Source: Candidatus Thorarchaeota archaeon (lineage in GTDB: Archaea > Asgardarchaeota > Thorarchaeia > Thorarchaeales > Thorarchaeaceae). From it: a stretch of DNA of 37,993 nucleotides. The notes below the pieces were generated by a model. The model saw only the letters and a program-made list of their open reading frames with translations. It ran no database searches and was not told where the DNA came from. Below are positions 25,252 to 34,099 of this stretch, in pieces. How positions within the stretch are numbered: the stretch's first letter is position 1; each line of letters starts with the position of its first letter. The stretch lies in the NCBI GenBank assembly GCA_011364905.1, contig RDNZ01000002.1, forward strand, positions 1-37,993. The letters run 5' to 3'. The position numbers were made by a program, and so were the translations under genes.

Positions 25252-27491
25252 GATGCATCGGTATTTGCATGTGCGTCACCGACCCAAGTAACAAGTGCCA
25301 ATCCGAGCAAGATCAAAGTCATAGCAGGTATCGGCATCCATGTATACCAGACAATATATGGGCTATTCAGTCGCACCCAACCCATCCAATTGAGAAGAAG
25401 TACACCAGGAATCATTGAAAGAACTGATGCAGCTGATGCAGCCAACACCCAGACCATTGAACGCCGATGAATCCGTCTTTCCAGTAACCATACAAATCCC
25501 AAAGAAGTGAAAACAGCATATGGAACACCAATAAGCAAACCTGCTATGTTGAAGGCAGTAAAGAATCCGTATGAGTCGAAAAGATAAACAAGAGATTGGA
25601 CTGGAGACACAGGTATAGTTGAAGCAGGGGATAAAGAAGTACCAGTATGTCTGAATCCTAAGACGCAAGGTACTACAAATGAGAAGACCATAGAAAGAAA
25701 GAAACCGAGATCAAGAGGCCGAGCAAAGAAAGGTTCATCCTTTGATTCAACCTGTCCGATTTCTTCTAGTTCTTGTAAAACATCATAATCACGTTGAAGC
25801 CTATTGTGTGAGTAATGTCCTCGAATGCTAAGAAAGCCAATTAATAACAACCATGCAATAGGTATGAAAATTCCCACTAGAGGGATTAATGTGAGATGGA
25901 GAATGCCATTAGTCGCACCAGTTAACCATAATCGTAGAGGGAACGCATATACTGCAGGAATGAATAAGCTGATACCCATTATGATGTCCGAAGAGCGATT
26001 GCTTGGAGTTGTAAACATAATGGTGCATAAGATGAGTGGAAGCCAGTAAAAAAATATAGACCAAAAGGACCACGACAATGCATTTCCCGGAATTTTCAGG
26101 ACGAGCATGCTACCCTCTGTCCAAAAACCAATGACTGGTATAGGACCAAGAAGCTGGCTATGAATTAGCACAGGTGTGTCGAGTATGCGAGACTGAAACC
26201 CTCTGGTTGAGAAAAACCATGGAATAAACGCCAGAATTGTGAAAGCGAGGAGAGGAATGAAGCGAAAATCGAATACTAATCTCTTCTTTGGAAATTCAAG
26301 TTGCTTGTTTACCCACAAACCAAGTCGGAATATTACAAGAAAGAAGAGCGAAAGCGAAAGAATACCCATTATCATATCTTGCATATTGATCACATTGAGT
26401 GCTGGTTTGAAAAACACATCAATCTGAATATTGTAGGACCCATTGATATGAAGATAGCCACCCATAGTAGCAATAGTTGGAAGGCGAGAATTGACCTCAG
26501 TCGATGGATCAGCAATTGAAAAAGAAGCGGAGAGGTCAGCGGGAGGAATATAAAGTAGGACAGGACTTGAATTTGTGGCAAAATAGAGGTCGTAGATATC
26601 ATCATACGCGCCAGCATACCAGACTATCTTATGAACAGGATAGGATGTATCAAGTTGCAGCTCCACTTCTACTGCTTTCATGTGTATGATTAGAAACACT
26701 TGTTCATTTTCATGATAACTTACATTGAAGTTGATGCCATAGAATGGATATGTATTCCAAGTACAGGACCCATTCAAACTTCCCGGTCGAAGGAATAAAG
26801 TGTCAATAGCAGATTGGAAGTAGAAACTATAGTGTGATGAACTCAGATTATTCCTTGAAGCATATAGAAAGGGAGCACGCCGTATGTCGTGCATGTATTT
26901 ATTCCCATAGAAACTCTGTCCTGAGGTGGATTGTAGATTAATGGAAACCGGACACAGCGGCACACTGGAGTTTGCCCAAACAATCAGACTGTGAAAGATG
27001 AAATCTTCTCGTGGAGATATGTCAACTATTACTTCCAAAAGCCATCTATCAGTACCGGATTTAGCCTCTGAGAGATCTGTTTGCACTGAGAGGGTCGTTC
27101 TGTTGAAAATATATCGGGTGATTTCAATATCGCCATCTGAATCAAAGAAGTTCACTCTATAGGTTGCGTCTTTTCGCTGGTTCTTTGGCTCCAATGTTAA
27201 ATTAAAGGCAACGAGGTCATAATCAAATCTTGGAATCTGAAGCCATTCGTATCCTGAGAAGGAAGTGTAATTCAGAATAATTGCTGAGTTGGTTGAAGTG
27301 TGCGATTCGCGCTGAATAGTGAAATTAGTCGACTGAGGAATGGGAGTGGTGTAATGAACCATGTATTCCCCAGCTGGGGTTGGCATTGGATAACTAAGAA
27401 CCTGAATCGCTGAAACCAGCAAGAAAGCTACTAGAATAATTGATAGTGTGAGAGTGCGTTCTTTTGAGATTCGAATACTCTTCAATCCCAA
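25248..27491 (-). CDS. Secreted-domain membrane protein, paralogue B
   Basis: About 747 residues, homologous over its length to the 13796-15556 product and of unknown function. Seen: one N-terminal helix (about 13-33), an extracellular region (about 35-370) with many sequons (NFT, NYT, NLT, NRT, NSS, NGS), then a membrane domain. FIPWFFSTR sits at about 422-430, and GPIP and W-T-E motifs match the paralogue. It is longer because of an extra hydrophilic segment (about 575-595, DVLQELEEIGQVESKDEPFF) and four additional helices to the end. No ATG suits the start. TTG at 27491 has GGGAGG ten bases upstream and a TATA-like GGTTTTATCG at 27536-27545. Confidence 0.65.
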   Translation of the reverse strand: MGLKSIRISKERTLTLSIILVAFLLVSAIQVLSYPMPTPAGEYMVHYTTPIPQSTNFTIQRESHTSTNSAIILNYTSFSGYEWLQIPRFDYDLVAFNLTLEPKNQRKDATYRVNFFDSDGDIEITRYIFNRTTLSVQTDLSEAKSGTDRWLLEVIVDISPREDFIFHSLIVWANSSVPLCPVSINLQSTSGQSFYGNKYMHDIRRAPFLYASRNNLSSSHYSFYFQSAIDTLFLRPGSLNGSCTWNTYPFYGINFNVSYHENEQVFLIIHMKAVEVELQLDTSYPVHKIVWYAGAYDDIYDLYFATNSSPVLLYIPPADLSASFSIADPSTEVNSRLPTIATMGGYLHINGSYNIQIDVFFKPALNVINMQDMIMGILSLSLFFLVIFRLGLWVNKQLEFPKKRLVFDFRFIPLLAFTILAFIPWFFSTRGFQSRILDTPVLIHSQLLGPIPVIGFWTEGSMLVLKIPGNALSWSFWSIFFYWLPLILCTIMFTTPSNRSSDIIMGISLFIPAVYAFPLRLWLTGATNGILHLTLIPLVGIFIPIAWLLLIGFLSIRGHYSHNRLQRDYDVLQELEEIGQVESKDEPFFARPLDLGFFLSMVFSFVVPCVLGFRHTGTSLSPASTIPVSPVQSLVYLFDSYGFFTAFNIAGLLIGVPYAVFTSLGFVWLLERRIHRRSMVWVLAASAASVLSMIPGVLLLNWMGWVRLNSPYIVWYTWMPIPAMTLILLGLALVTWVGDAHANTDAS

Positions 27492-27535
27492 CCAGTACAA
27501 ACCTCCCTCACTATACCACAATTATGACTGTCTAG

Positions 27536-27545
27536 CGATAAAACC
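27536..27545 (-). promoter_or_regulatory. TATA-like box for paralogue B gene
   Basis: The minus strand reads GGTTTTATCG, centred about 50 bp upstream of the TTG at 27491. This would give a leader of about 25 nt that includes the GGGAGG ribosome site at 27502-27507. Confidence 0.4.
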
Positions 27546-27666
27546 TTTCGTACTAACAATCAAAGCAGGATTCCGAAAAAAAAGAATATGCTCTAGTGGA
27601 ATATGTTGCGGAGATGGTGATTCCCGCAAGGGTAACAATAGTTGTCAGGCAGAACAGAAGTAGGTG

Positions 27667-28632
27667 TTATGCATCTACTTCAATTGGAACTGCTGGACCT
27701 TTGCCTTGCACTTTGTTCATCTTTTCTAGAATTTCACGAATATGAGGAACAAATGGTTCCGGAACGGTGACGATGTTCTCAGAAGGCAGATTCTCAAGGA
27801 CGTCTAGTATTTTTTCAAGCGTGTGTTTCTTCATCTGTCGACAAACAGCGCCTTCGTACATCGGAATGATTGTCTTGTCCGGATGTCGCTTCTGCAATTG
27901 CTGAAGCAAACCCATTTCCGTTGCAATAATGAAGACCTTGGCATCCGATTCCGCGACCGTCCTAACCATCATCCCTGTTGATCCCACCATATCTGCAGCC
28001 TCTTGAACCTCAATGGGACATTCAGGATGTGCTATGGAAACAGCATCGGGATACTTCTCTTTTAGCTCAATCAACATACTGAGATCGAACATATTGTGCA
28101 CATAGCAATGACCTCTATTGTCGATGTTGATGATCTCGACGTTAGTGTGAGACCTGACATATTCAGCAAGATTCGCATCAGGTCCAAAAATCACTCGATT
28201 AACACCTAAAGATTCTACAACCTCAACTGCGCTACCAGAGGTGCATATCATATCAGCTTCCGATTTTGCTTCGGCAGTTGTGTTGACATAAACAACGACT
28301 GGTACACCAGGGTACTCCTTCTTCTTTTGACGAATCTTCTCAGCGTCAAGATAGCCAGCAAGGGGACAGAGAGCTTTCTGATCAGGTATGTAAACCGGAA
28401 CATCGGGAGAAAGGACTGCAGCCATTTCAGCCATGAACTTCACACCTGCAAAAATGATCATGTCGAATCCAGTCGTTTCAGTGGACTTACGGGCGAGTTG
28501 CAAAGAGTCGCCAACATAATCTGCAATCTCCTGAATCTCGATTGTCTGGTAATTATGTGCAAGAATAAGCGCTTTTCTCTTCTTCTTCAGCTCGAGTATC
28601 CTTTCTTGCAGTTCGTTACAGTCAGTTGTCAT
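27667..28632 (-). CDS. nadA: Quinolinate synthase
   Basis: A 321-residue [4Fe-4S] enzyme that condenses iminoaspartate with dihydroxyacetone phosphate to quinolinate in de novo NAD synthesis. Seen: LILAHNYQTIEIQEIADYVGDSLQLAR at 22-48, and the three cluster cysteines C89 (QKALCPLAG), C205 (AHPECP) and C264 (EGAVCRQMKK). Also present are FAGVKFMAEMAAVLSP, VVYVNTTAEAKSEAD and GPDANLAEYV. Length fits the short archaeal/Thermotoga class. ATG start with AAGGT six bases upstream and a TATA-like TTTTATTAAAAG at 28666-28677. No nadB or nadC is seen in the window. The divergent neighbour is a NAD-kinase-fold/wHTH protein, which may regulate this gene. Confidence 0.95.
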   Translation of the reverse strand: MTTDCNELQERILELKKKRKALILAHNYQTIEIQEIADYVGDSLQLARKSTETTGFDMIIFAGVKFMAEMAAVLSPDVPVYIPDQKALCPLAGYLDAEKIRQKKKEYPGVPVVVYVNTTAEAKSEADMICTSGSAVEVVESLGVNRVIFGPDANLAEYVRSHTNVEIINIDNRGHCYVHNMFDLSMLIELKEKYPDAVSIAHPECPIEVQEAADMVGSTGMMVRTVAESDAKVFIIATEMGLLQQLQKRHPDKTIIPMYEGAVCRQMKKHTLEKILDVLENLPSENIVTVPEPFVPHIREILEKMNKVQGKGPAVPIEVDA

Positions 28633-28665
28633 CCGAAGTACCTTATGTGAGCTGTTTTCTCAAGC

Positions 28666-28677
28666 CTTTTAATAAAA
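28666..28677 (-). promoter_or_regulatory. TATA-like box for nadA
   Basis: The minus strand reads TTTTATTAAAAG. Its centre is about 39 bp upstream of the nadA ATG, giving a leader of some 14 nt that contains AAGGT. Confidence 0.45.
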
Positions 28678-28685
28678 TTCCAAAC

Positions 28686-28727
28686 GGCAACGATTGACAC
28701 CTCGCAAAGCAAGTGGCAAGTTTTGCC
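28686..28727. promoter_or_regulatory. Candidate operator: GGCAA/TTGCC half-sites between nadA and NAD-kinase-like regulator
   Basis: A 13-bp palindrome GGCAAGTTTTGCC occupies 28715-28727. A further GGCAA half-site (in CGGCAA) lies at 28686-28690, 29 bp upstream of the first. The sites sit between the two divergent promoters, a few bases beyond the nadA TATA box. A wHTH protein encoded next door is the natural candidate to bind them. Binding is inferred, not shown. Confidence 0.4.
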
Positions 28728-28795
28728 GGGTTATCAGTGTCATTTAAGAGCAATAGAACTCCATTGAAGGCTCGAGCATTGAGGAGGACCTTTCC

Positions 28796-29848
28796 ATGAA
28801 AATAGGTGTAGCTTCAGGTTTAGAAGCAAACATGATAGATGATGCAAGGTATGTGATAGACATTCTGAATAAGAATGGCGCAGATTTTATGGTTGAGGAC
28901 AAACTTGCTGCATCACTAAAAGCCATGGATGGTCTTACAATAAAGAGGATGAACGTGGACGTTCTCATAATTGTTGGTTCCGATAGGTATCTACTACGAA
29001 AACTACTAGATTTGAAACAAACAGAAGTTCCAATTCTTCCGCTTGCATCAAAAGGGCAACCGGACTATCTTTTTGAGATCTCAACTGCCAATTTTGATGG
29101 GGCAGTCGGAGACCTGTTAGACGGGAATTGGAAAGCGGAAGAACGTCGACGATTGGTTGCGGAGATTTCCGGAAAAGAGACTCCACCCTTACTGAACGAC
29201 ATCGGCATATTTGCTAAGAGAAGTGCTACACTGATTCGGTATTCTCTACTCATTGATGGAGAGGACTTCTGGAAGGATGGAAGCGATGGCTTGATCGTTG
29301 CAACTCCAACAGGAAGCACAGCCTATTCACTCAGTGTAGGGGGACCGGTAGTTCTATCATCCGCACCTGTGTTCTCACTTATACCAGTAAACAGTGTGAA
29401 TCCAGCACGAAGACCACTTGTTCTCTCGGATGATTTGAATGTCGAGATACGAGACTTGACTAGTTCTGCTGCCATAGAAGCTGTCCTCGATGGTCAACTC
29501 AGGAGAAAGGTCGATAATCATCCAGTTAGAATCAGAAGGTCTGAATCGAGTGCTATGTTCGTGAAATTCTCTGAGGAGCGTGTCGAAGAACTACGCGGAA
29601 AACTACTGAAGAAGACTGAAACAGCAGAGATAGTTGCTCATGAACTTCCCCCCAGTGCCAAGCTTGTATTGAAGGTTCTTGAATATCAGGGACAACTTAG
29701 CCAAAAGGAAATAATAGAAGAAACGATGCTTCCACCCCGTACAGTCAGATATGCGCTTTCACTCCTGATGAGCGAAGGTCTAGTTTCAAAGAGGCTGTCT
29801 CTGAGGGACAGCAGACACGGTTTTTATCATGTGACCAATAAAGCCTAA
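28796..29848 (+). CDS. NAD-kinase-fold protein fused to a C-terminal winged helix
   Basis: A 350-residue protein. Residues 1-270 match ATP-NAD kinases: NDIGIFAKRSA at 134-144 (family NE/ND motif), and SDGLIVATPTGSTAYSLSVG at 163-182 followed by GPVV, the strongest NAD kinase signature. The catalytic GGDGT-x-L motif, however, reads VGSDRYLLR at 60-68: only the Asp is kept, and Gly and Thr are replaced by Arg and Tyr. Residues about 285-345 form a winged helix (LVLKVLEYQGQLSQKEII, PPRTVRYALSLLMSEGLVSK). So it could be a kinase with altered chemistry or an NAD-sensing transcription factor. It is divergent from nadA, with a 163-bp shared region. Ribosome site GAGGAGG lies about eight bases before the ATG. 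Fold is firm, role inferred. Confidence 0.78.
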   Translation: MKIGVASGLEANMIDDARYVIDILNKNGADFMVEDKLAASLKAMDGLTIKRMNVDVLIIVGSDRYLLRKLLDLKQTEVPILPLASKGQPDYLFEISTANFDGAVGDLLDGNWKAEERRRLVAEISGKETPPLLNDIGIFAKRSATLIRYSLLIDGEDFWKDGSDGLIVATPTGSTAYSLSVGGPVVLSSAPVFSLIPVNSVNPARRPLVLSDDLNVEIRDLTSSAAIEAVLDGQLRRKVDNHPVRIRRSESSAMFVKFSEERVEELRGKLLKKTETAEIVAHELPPSAKLVLKVLEYQGQLSQKEIIEETMLPPRTVRYALSLLMSEGLVSKRLSLRDSRHGFYHVTNKA

Positions 29849-29893
29849 GAAGGGCTCATACTCCAAGAAACCTGCAGAAACCACGTGATTGCC

Positions 29894-32032
29894 ATGACCA
29901 CAGACAAAGGAATTCCGAATATCAAAAACAAAGTAATCAAACAGATGTTCAATCAAGCATCATCAGATGTAAAACAGGCAACAAAAGGTGAGAAACTGCC
30001 GGACGAAAAAGGAGTATTTGAAGAGCCAAGAGAGTTCATCGCTTTTGAAGTTGCCAAGGCTCTGGAAGCGCCTACGGAGGGATTCGTTAAAGCTATAGAA
30101 GCTGACAAGATGCTACTAGAGATTTTCAGAGATGTACGTGATTCGCCTTCCGCATCTGATATGATTGAATCAATGACTTTGTGTTTGTATGGACTGGTGG
30201 TTGGTAATTATGACAAGGAGGATCTTAGATATCTCTATAGATACTCGCTTAGGAACATTCGAGGCCAAACACAAATTGAGAGTTGGCTGCGAAAAGCAAT
30301 GGTCTTCCTTGCAGCGATCGAAAATAATGCACCTAGAGAAATAATGTCAGAAACTAGGTCGTGGATTCAATACTTAGGAGCTCCAGTCTTTAATCCGGGA
30401 TCATTCAGCGATGTTGGTGATGCTTTTGGTATTGATCTCCGCTCCATTATGGATTCAGATGATTTCCGATTAGTAGATGCCTTGACAAGACACCCGCAGT
30501 ATGTTCGAGAAGCGGTCGAAGGCAAGCCATTCTTAGAAGTCATGCAATCGTGTAGAGAGTGGACCCCTGACGTTCTACTCTCAGAGTTGCTCTCTGTTGT
30601 AACAGAACAAGTGTATGCAGATGCTAAAGATCTTGTTACATCGGACATGGATGTTAGCAAGGCTATTGATGTGATGAAGAAGCATTTTGAGAAGAGCCAG
30701 TACATGAGCCATAAGAATGCAGTGCTACCCGTGCGACTTCAGCTCTTGGAGAGTCCGCCACCGGGTGAGGCAATCGATCCGGTGATATTTGAACTGATAC
30801 CCCAGAAACTGAGGGTTGGACTACTCCCATCTGTGGCATACTCCAGTAAGACAAAGAGAATCGAGATAATATTTCTTGGCGGGCCATATATTGGAAGAAG
30901 TGGGATTCTCATAAAAACAGACACGGGGGGAGTGTTACTTGATTTCGGTCTCTCTGTTTCAAACCACATGATTCCTGAGTGGGTACCGGAGCTCGAGATG
31001 ATTGACACAGTTCTGGCAAGTCATGCACATTTGGACCATGTTGGTGGGCTTCCTGTCCTTTTTGACAAGTTCAATGGCAAGTGGTGTTCTGTGGCTCCAA
31101 GTGGGGGAATTACGAAACTCCTGCTTATGGATGCATTAAAGGTCGGAACGCCATTCCCTCCCAGAAAATATAGCAAGTTGGATTTGATTTCAAAGTTCAC
31201 TGAGGACAACATAAAGAAAGTTACAGACAACCATGTAAATTTGGAATATGGCAAGAGCAATGAGGTGAGTCCAGGCATTGTTGTAACACCTATTGAGGCG
31301 TGTCACATTTCTGGTAGCGCTATATTCTCGATTGATATTGAAGGTGTTAAGATTCTCTATACTGGGGATTTCAATATTGATGAGTCTGTTCTGTTTCCAG
31401 GGGCGACCCTACCTACGGACTCTGACTATGTGATCTTTGATGGCACATACTGGGGGAGAGAGGACTTTGACCGCAAGAAAGTCAATGAAACAGTTAGTGA
31501 TGTCATTTCAAAACATGGCCCAGTTGTCATTCCAAGCTTTGCTGTTGGAAGGTCTCAAGAGATTCTAATGATTCTTGAGAATCTTGGTATTACTCAAAAT
31601 CGCAATGTCATGGTGGCAGGTATGGCAGACAGAATCACAAACCTTGTTGGAGTGGGTGGACACTGGCACAGTATCAAGAAGAACAAAGTTCACCTAGACA
31701 AAGAAGACATCCTCGTGGCGGGAGGAGGAATGATGGGCGGAGGCCTTGCGCGTCATCACTTCAACGAACAACGCAACAATCCAAAGGCTGCAATTATTCT
31801 ATGTGGCTATCTTGCTCCTAGAACACCCGGTTGGAATCTATTACACGGATATGAGCCACACGAGTGCACGATGGCATATGCACGACTCAGTGCGCATTCA
31901 TCCTCCTCTAACCTTCAGAAATTTGCTAATTCGTGCTCTGGAAAGAAGATTATGGTTCACACACCCACTGAGAAAGCACCTAAAGGAATCATCATTCCAA
32001 AATACAGAGAGAGAATCATGATCAAGCCATGA
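29894..32032 (+). CDS. Beta-CASP metallo-beta-lactamase nuclease-like protein with long N-terminal domain
   Basis: A 712-residue protein. Residues about 325-712 are a metallo-beta-lactamase/beta-CASP unit: SHAHLDHVGG supplies the HxHxDH site at 377-382, CHISGS holds H471, and YTGDFN has D492. VIPSFAVGRSQEIL belongs to the CASP insert, LSAHSS has H668, and MVHTP has H689. These units are RNA 5'-exo/endonucleases of the CPSF73/RNase J type. In most archaeal homologues the last motif reads VHGE; here it is VHTP. The first 310 residues are mostly helical and match nothing I know; they differ from the KH domains of archaeal aCPSF1. Start: ATG at 29894, with GTG at 29885 as alternative. It ends one base from the convergent GTPase gene. 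Confidence 0.8.
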   Translation: MTTDKGIPNIKNKVIKQMFNQASSDVKQATKGEKLPDEKGVFEEPREFIAFEVAKALEAPTEGFVKAIEADKMLLEIFRDVRDSPSASDMIESMTLCLYGLVVGNYDKEDLRYLYRYSLRNIRGQTQIESWLRKAMVFLAAIENNAPREIMSETRSWIQYLGAPVFNPGSFSDVGDAFGIDLRSIMDSDDFRLVDALTRHPQYVREAVEGKPFLEVMQSCREWTPDVLLSELLSVVTEQVYADAKDLVTSDMDVSKAIDVMKKHFEKSQYMSHKNAVLPVRLQLLESPPPGEAIDPVIFELIPQKLRVGLLPSVAYSSKTKRIEIIFLGGPYIGRSGILIKTDTGGVLLDFGLSVSNHMIPEWVPELEMIDTVLASHAHLDHVGGLPVLFDKFNGKWCSVAPSGGITKLLLMDALKVGTPFPPRKYSKLDLISKFTEDNIKKVTDNHVNLEYGKSNEVSPGIVVTPIEACHISGSAIFSIDIEGVKILYTGDFNIDESVLFPGATLPTDSDYVIFDGTYWGREDFDRKKVNETVSDVISKHGPVVIPSFAVGRSQEILMILENLGITQNRNVMVAGMADRITNLVGVGGHWHSIKKNKVHLDKEDILVAGGGMMGGGLARHHFNEQRNNPKAAIILCGYLAPRTPGWNLLHGYEPHECTMAYARLSAHSSSSNLQKFANSCSGKKIMVHTPTEKAPKGIIIPKYRERIMIKP

Positions 32033-32033
32033 A

Positions 32034-33995
32034 TTAGGCAACGACCTCTAATACTCCGTCGAGAACGAGTTTTGTTGCCACGAATTTCATTGCTGGGAGA
32101 CTAACATTCAGCTTCTTGACGACATCTTGGAGAGGCATTGTCCCATCGCACAGGTCGACGAACTTGACCACAACATTGCCGTACGCCTTCTGGGTGTCTT
32201 CATCGACTACACCCAACTTCTTTAGATGGCTTGTTGGACCTATCTCAACCTTGAAGTCAATCCAGCCATATTGATTCATAATTTGTAAGCATCCTAATAC
32301 CGTTTCGCGGGGTAAATCAAGACTCCTCACAAGGCCACCCACAGTATCATTAGTTTCTATGGCAGTCTTGACATCAACTATTGCTTCACCAACTTGACGG
32401 TTTTCAAAAGGTAAGGGTTTTCCTGCCTCGCGAGCGCGGACAATGTAGTCAAAGCTGACTGGTTTCAAGGGTATTCGAGTGAGTACATTGAACACAGCTG
32501 GTTCAAAGATAGAGCTATTTCCATCCCATGAGTCCCAGACATTGTCATACTTCTGTTCTATCTCAAACAAGAGAGAAGTGAGAGTACTTCTTTGCTGATC
32601 TTCTTCACTGTCATTTGTAACAATCAATGCGAGGACGAAGTGTCGTGACTTTTCAATCATGACAAGGTTACCCTCATGCTCAATGGTCTCAAGAGCATCA
32701 GTTGCACTCGAACCATCCGGAGACTCGGCCTCAATACCAGCAAATGAGTCAAGCGCAGAGATAAGTGAGGCTACTGCATTTGTGTCAATCTCATCTTCTG
32801 CATATTTGAGATGAAACGCAACATCAGGCATTCCCTCTTTTGGAACAATGAGTAGGAGGTGCAGGATTTTTGGCCGATCTGATATTCTAGTTGTCACTAC
32901 TCGCTCGGTTGTAGTTGGCTGAGTGTCTGCCTCGGCGGCATCAGCTATTGCCATTGCTTCCGTAGCTGTTGGCACTTCTGTTTCACTTATTGCCTCAATA
33001 CTGTCTTCCGCATAAGGCACTGATTCGAAACCATGTTCTGCCGTACTAGCTTGAGTAGCAGCTTCCGCTGCACCACCAGGTTGAGCAATCTCTTCAGTCC
33101 CTCTCCTAACTGTAATCATTTCACTAATAGGTAAATCAGGAAGTGTCACACCTACAGTCCTAGCCGAAACATCAAGCATGAGCCGAATAAACTCCTCTCG
33201 TCTTGACTTATCAGTAGCAACCATGGCGAAGGTAGGAGCTCCAAGAAGGCGCTTTATTTTCTCTGCCTTCATCGACTCGGGTAGGTCTTGTTTGTTAGCT
33301 ATAATAAACAACGGAACTGCTGGTGCTTCCTTGCGAATGTTACGTAATAGTGACTTAGTCTGCATCACATTCCTGAAACTTGAATCAGTGATCAGGAAAA
33401 TGACGTCTGTCCCACTGAAATAGAAGGACCACAGATCTTGGAATACAGCCTGTCCTGCAAAGTCCCAGACTGTAACAAGGAACGTTCCAAACTGTATTGT
33501 TTCAGATGAATCCACTGCGACATTAATGGTGGGTACATACCCGCCTGGTGCAGGCTCTTTACCAAAAAGCAGGCGGAGCAGTGTACTTTTTCCTACGCCA
33601 CCACTTCCCACGAAGCTGACCTTGAATCGTGTGAATATGAGTTCGCCTAAAATGTCATCAAGATTGTCGCGGATGTATCCGACGCTGTTTCCTCGTAGAG
33701 CAGTAGATATTCGAGCAGCGCCTTCACGAACACGATACTGAATAACACGATCTTCGTCACGACCATCTGTGACAAAGAGAAGTAGCATATCACCATCTAC
33801 GGACCCATGGAAGACCTTGTGCTTTTCTGCTACAAAAACCGGTGTGTCCTCGGAAAGACCATCCGTTGAAAACAGATCGTGATAACCAGCAAGGAAGTCC
33901 TGAATGTCATGCTCAAGAAAGTCGATCTTCCAAAACCTAGTCCTGACCACTATGTTACCATCCGCCTTTTCAATGAGTAACACGTTGTGTATCAC
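32034..33995 (-). CDS. Longin-like / Arf-type GTPase / longin-like / winged-helix protein
   Basis: A 653-residue multidomain protein. Residues 1-120: alpha/beta longin-like domain starting IHNVLLIEKADGNIVV. Residues 122-285: small GTPase with P-loop GSGGVGKST (130-138), switch I threonine in VPTINV (T156), WDFAGQ (177-182, catalytic-type Gln182), NKQD (234-237), and ATDKS near 260 in the place of SAK. The NKQDLP wording is Arf/SR-beta-like. Residues 300-370: Ala/Glu/Thr-rich linker. Residues 375-510: second longin-like domain (KILHLLLIVPKEGMPDVAF). Residues 535-653: two winged-helix-like units, the last with LCDGTMPLQDVVKKLNVS. No lipidation motif or membrane helix. GTG start follows an in-frame stop by one codon. 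It is the active partner of a tandem pair. Domain names are from pattern, not search. Confidence 0.75.
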   Translation of the reverse strand: MIHNVLLIEKADGNIVVRTRFWKIDFLEHDIQDFLAGYHDLFSTDGLSEDTPVFVAEKHKVFHGSVDGDMLLLFVTDGRDEDRVIQYRVREGAARISTALRGNSVGYIRDNLDDILGELIFTRFKVSFVGSGGVGKSTLLRLLFGKEPAPGGYVPTINVAVDSSETIQFGTFLVTVWDFAGQAVFQDLWSFYFSGTDVIFLITDSSFRNVMQTKSLLRNIRKEAPAVPLFIIANKQDLPESMKAEKIKRLLGAPTFAMVATDKSRREEFIRLMLDVSARTVGVTLPDLPISEMITVRRGTEEIAQPGGAAEAATQASTAEHGFESVPYAEDSIEAISETEVPTATEAMAIADAAEADTQPTTTERVVTTRISDRPKILHLLLIVPKEGMPDVAFHLKYAEDEIDTNAVASLISALDSFAGIEAESPDGSSATDALETIEHEGNLVMIEKSRHFVLALIVTNDSEEDQQRSTLTSLLFEIEQKYDNVWDSWDGNSSIFEPAVFNVLTRIPLKPVSFDYIVRAREAGKPLPFENRQVGEAIVDVKTAIETNDTVGGLVRSLDLPRETVLGCLQIMNQYGWIDFKVEIGPTSHLKKLGVVDEDTQKAYGNVVVKFVDLCDGTMPLQDVVKKLNVSLPAMKFVATKLVLDGVLEVVA

Positions 33996-34099
33996 TGGTT
34001 ATCACACTCTTTCGTACATGAAGTAAATCCGTTTGGAGTTATCTATTTTTCTTGCCCTTTTCATCTTTTTTCCATCTAAGAACCTTATGTGTGCGTGCA

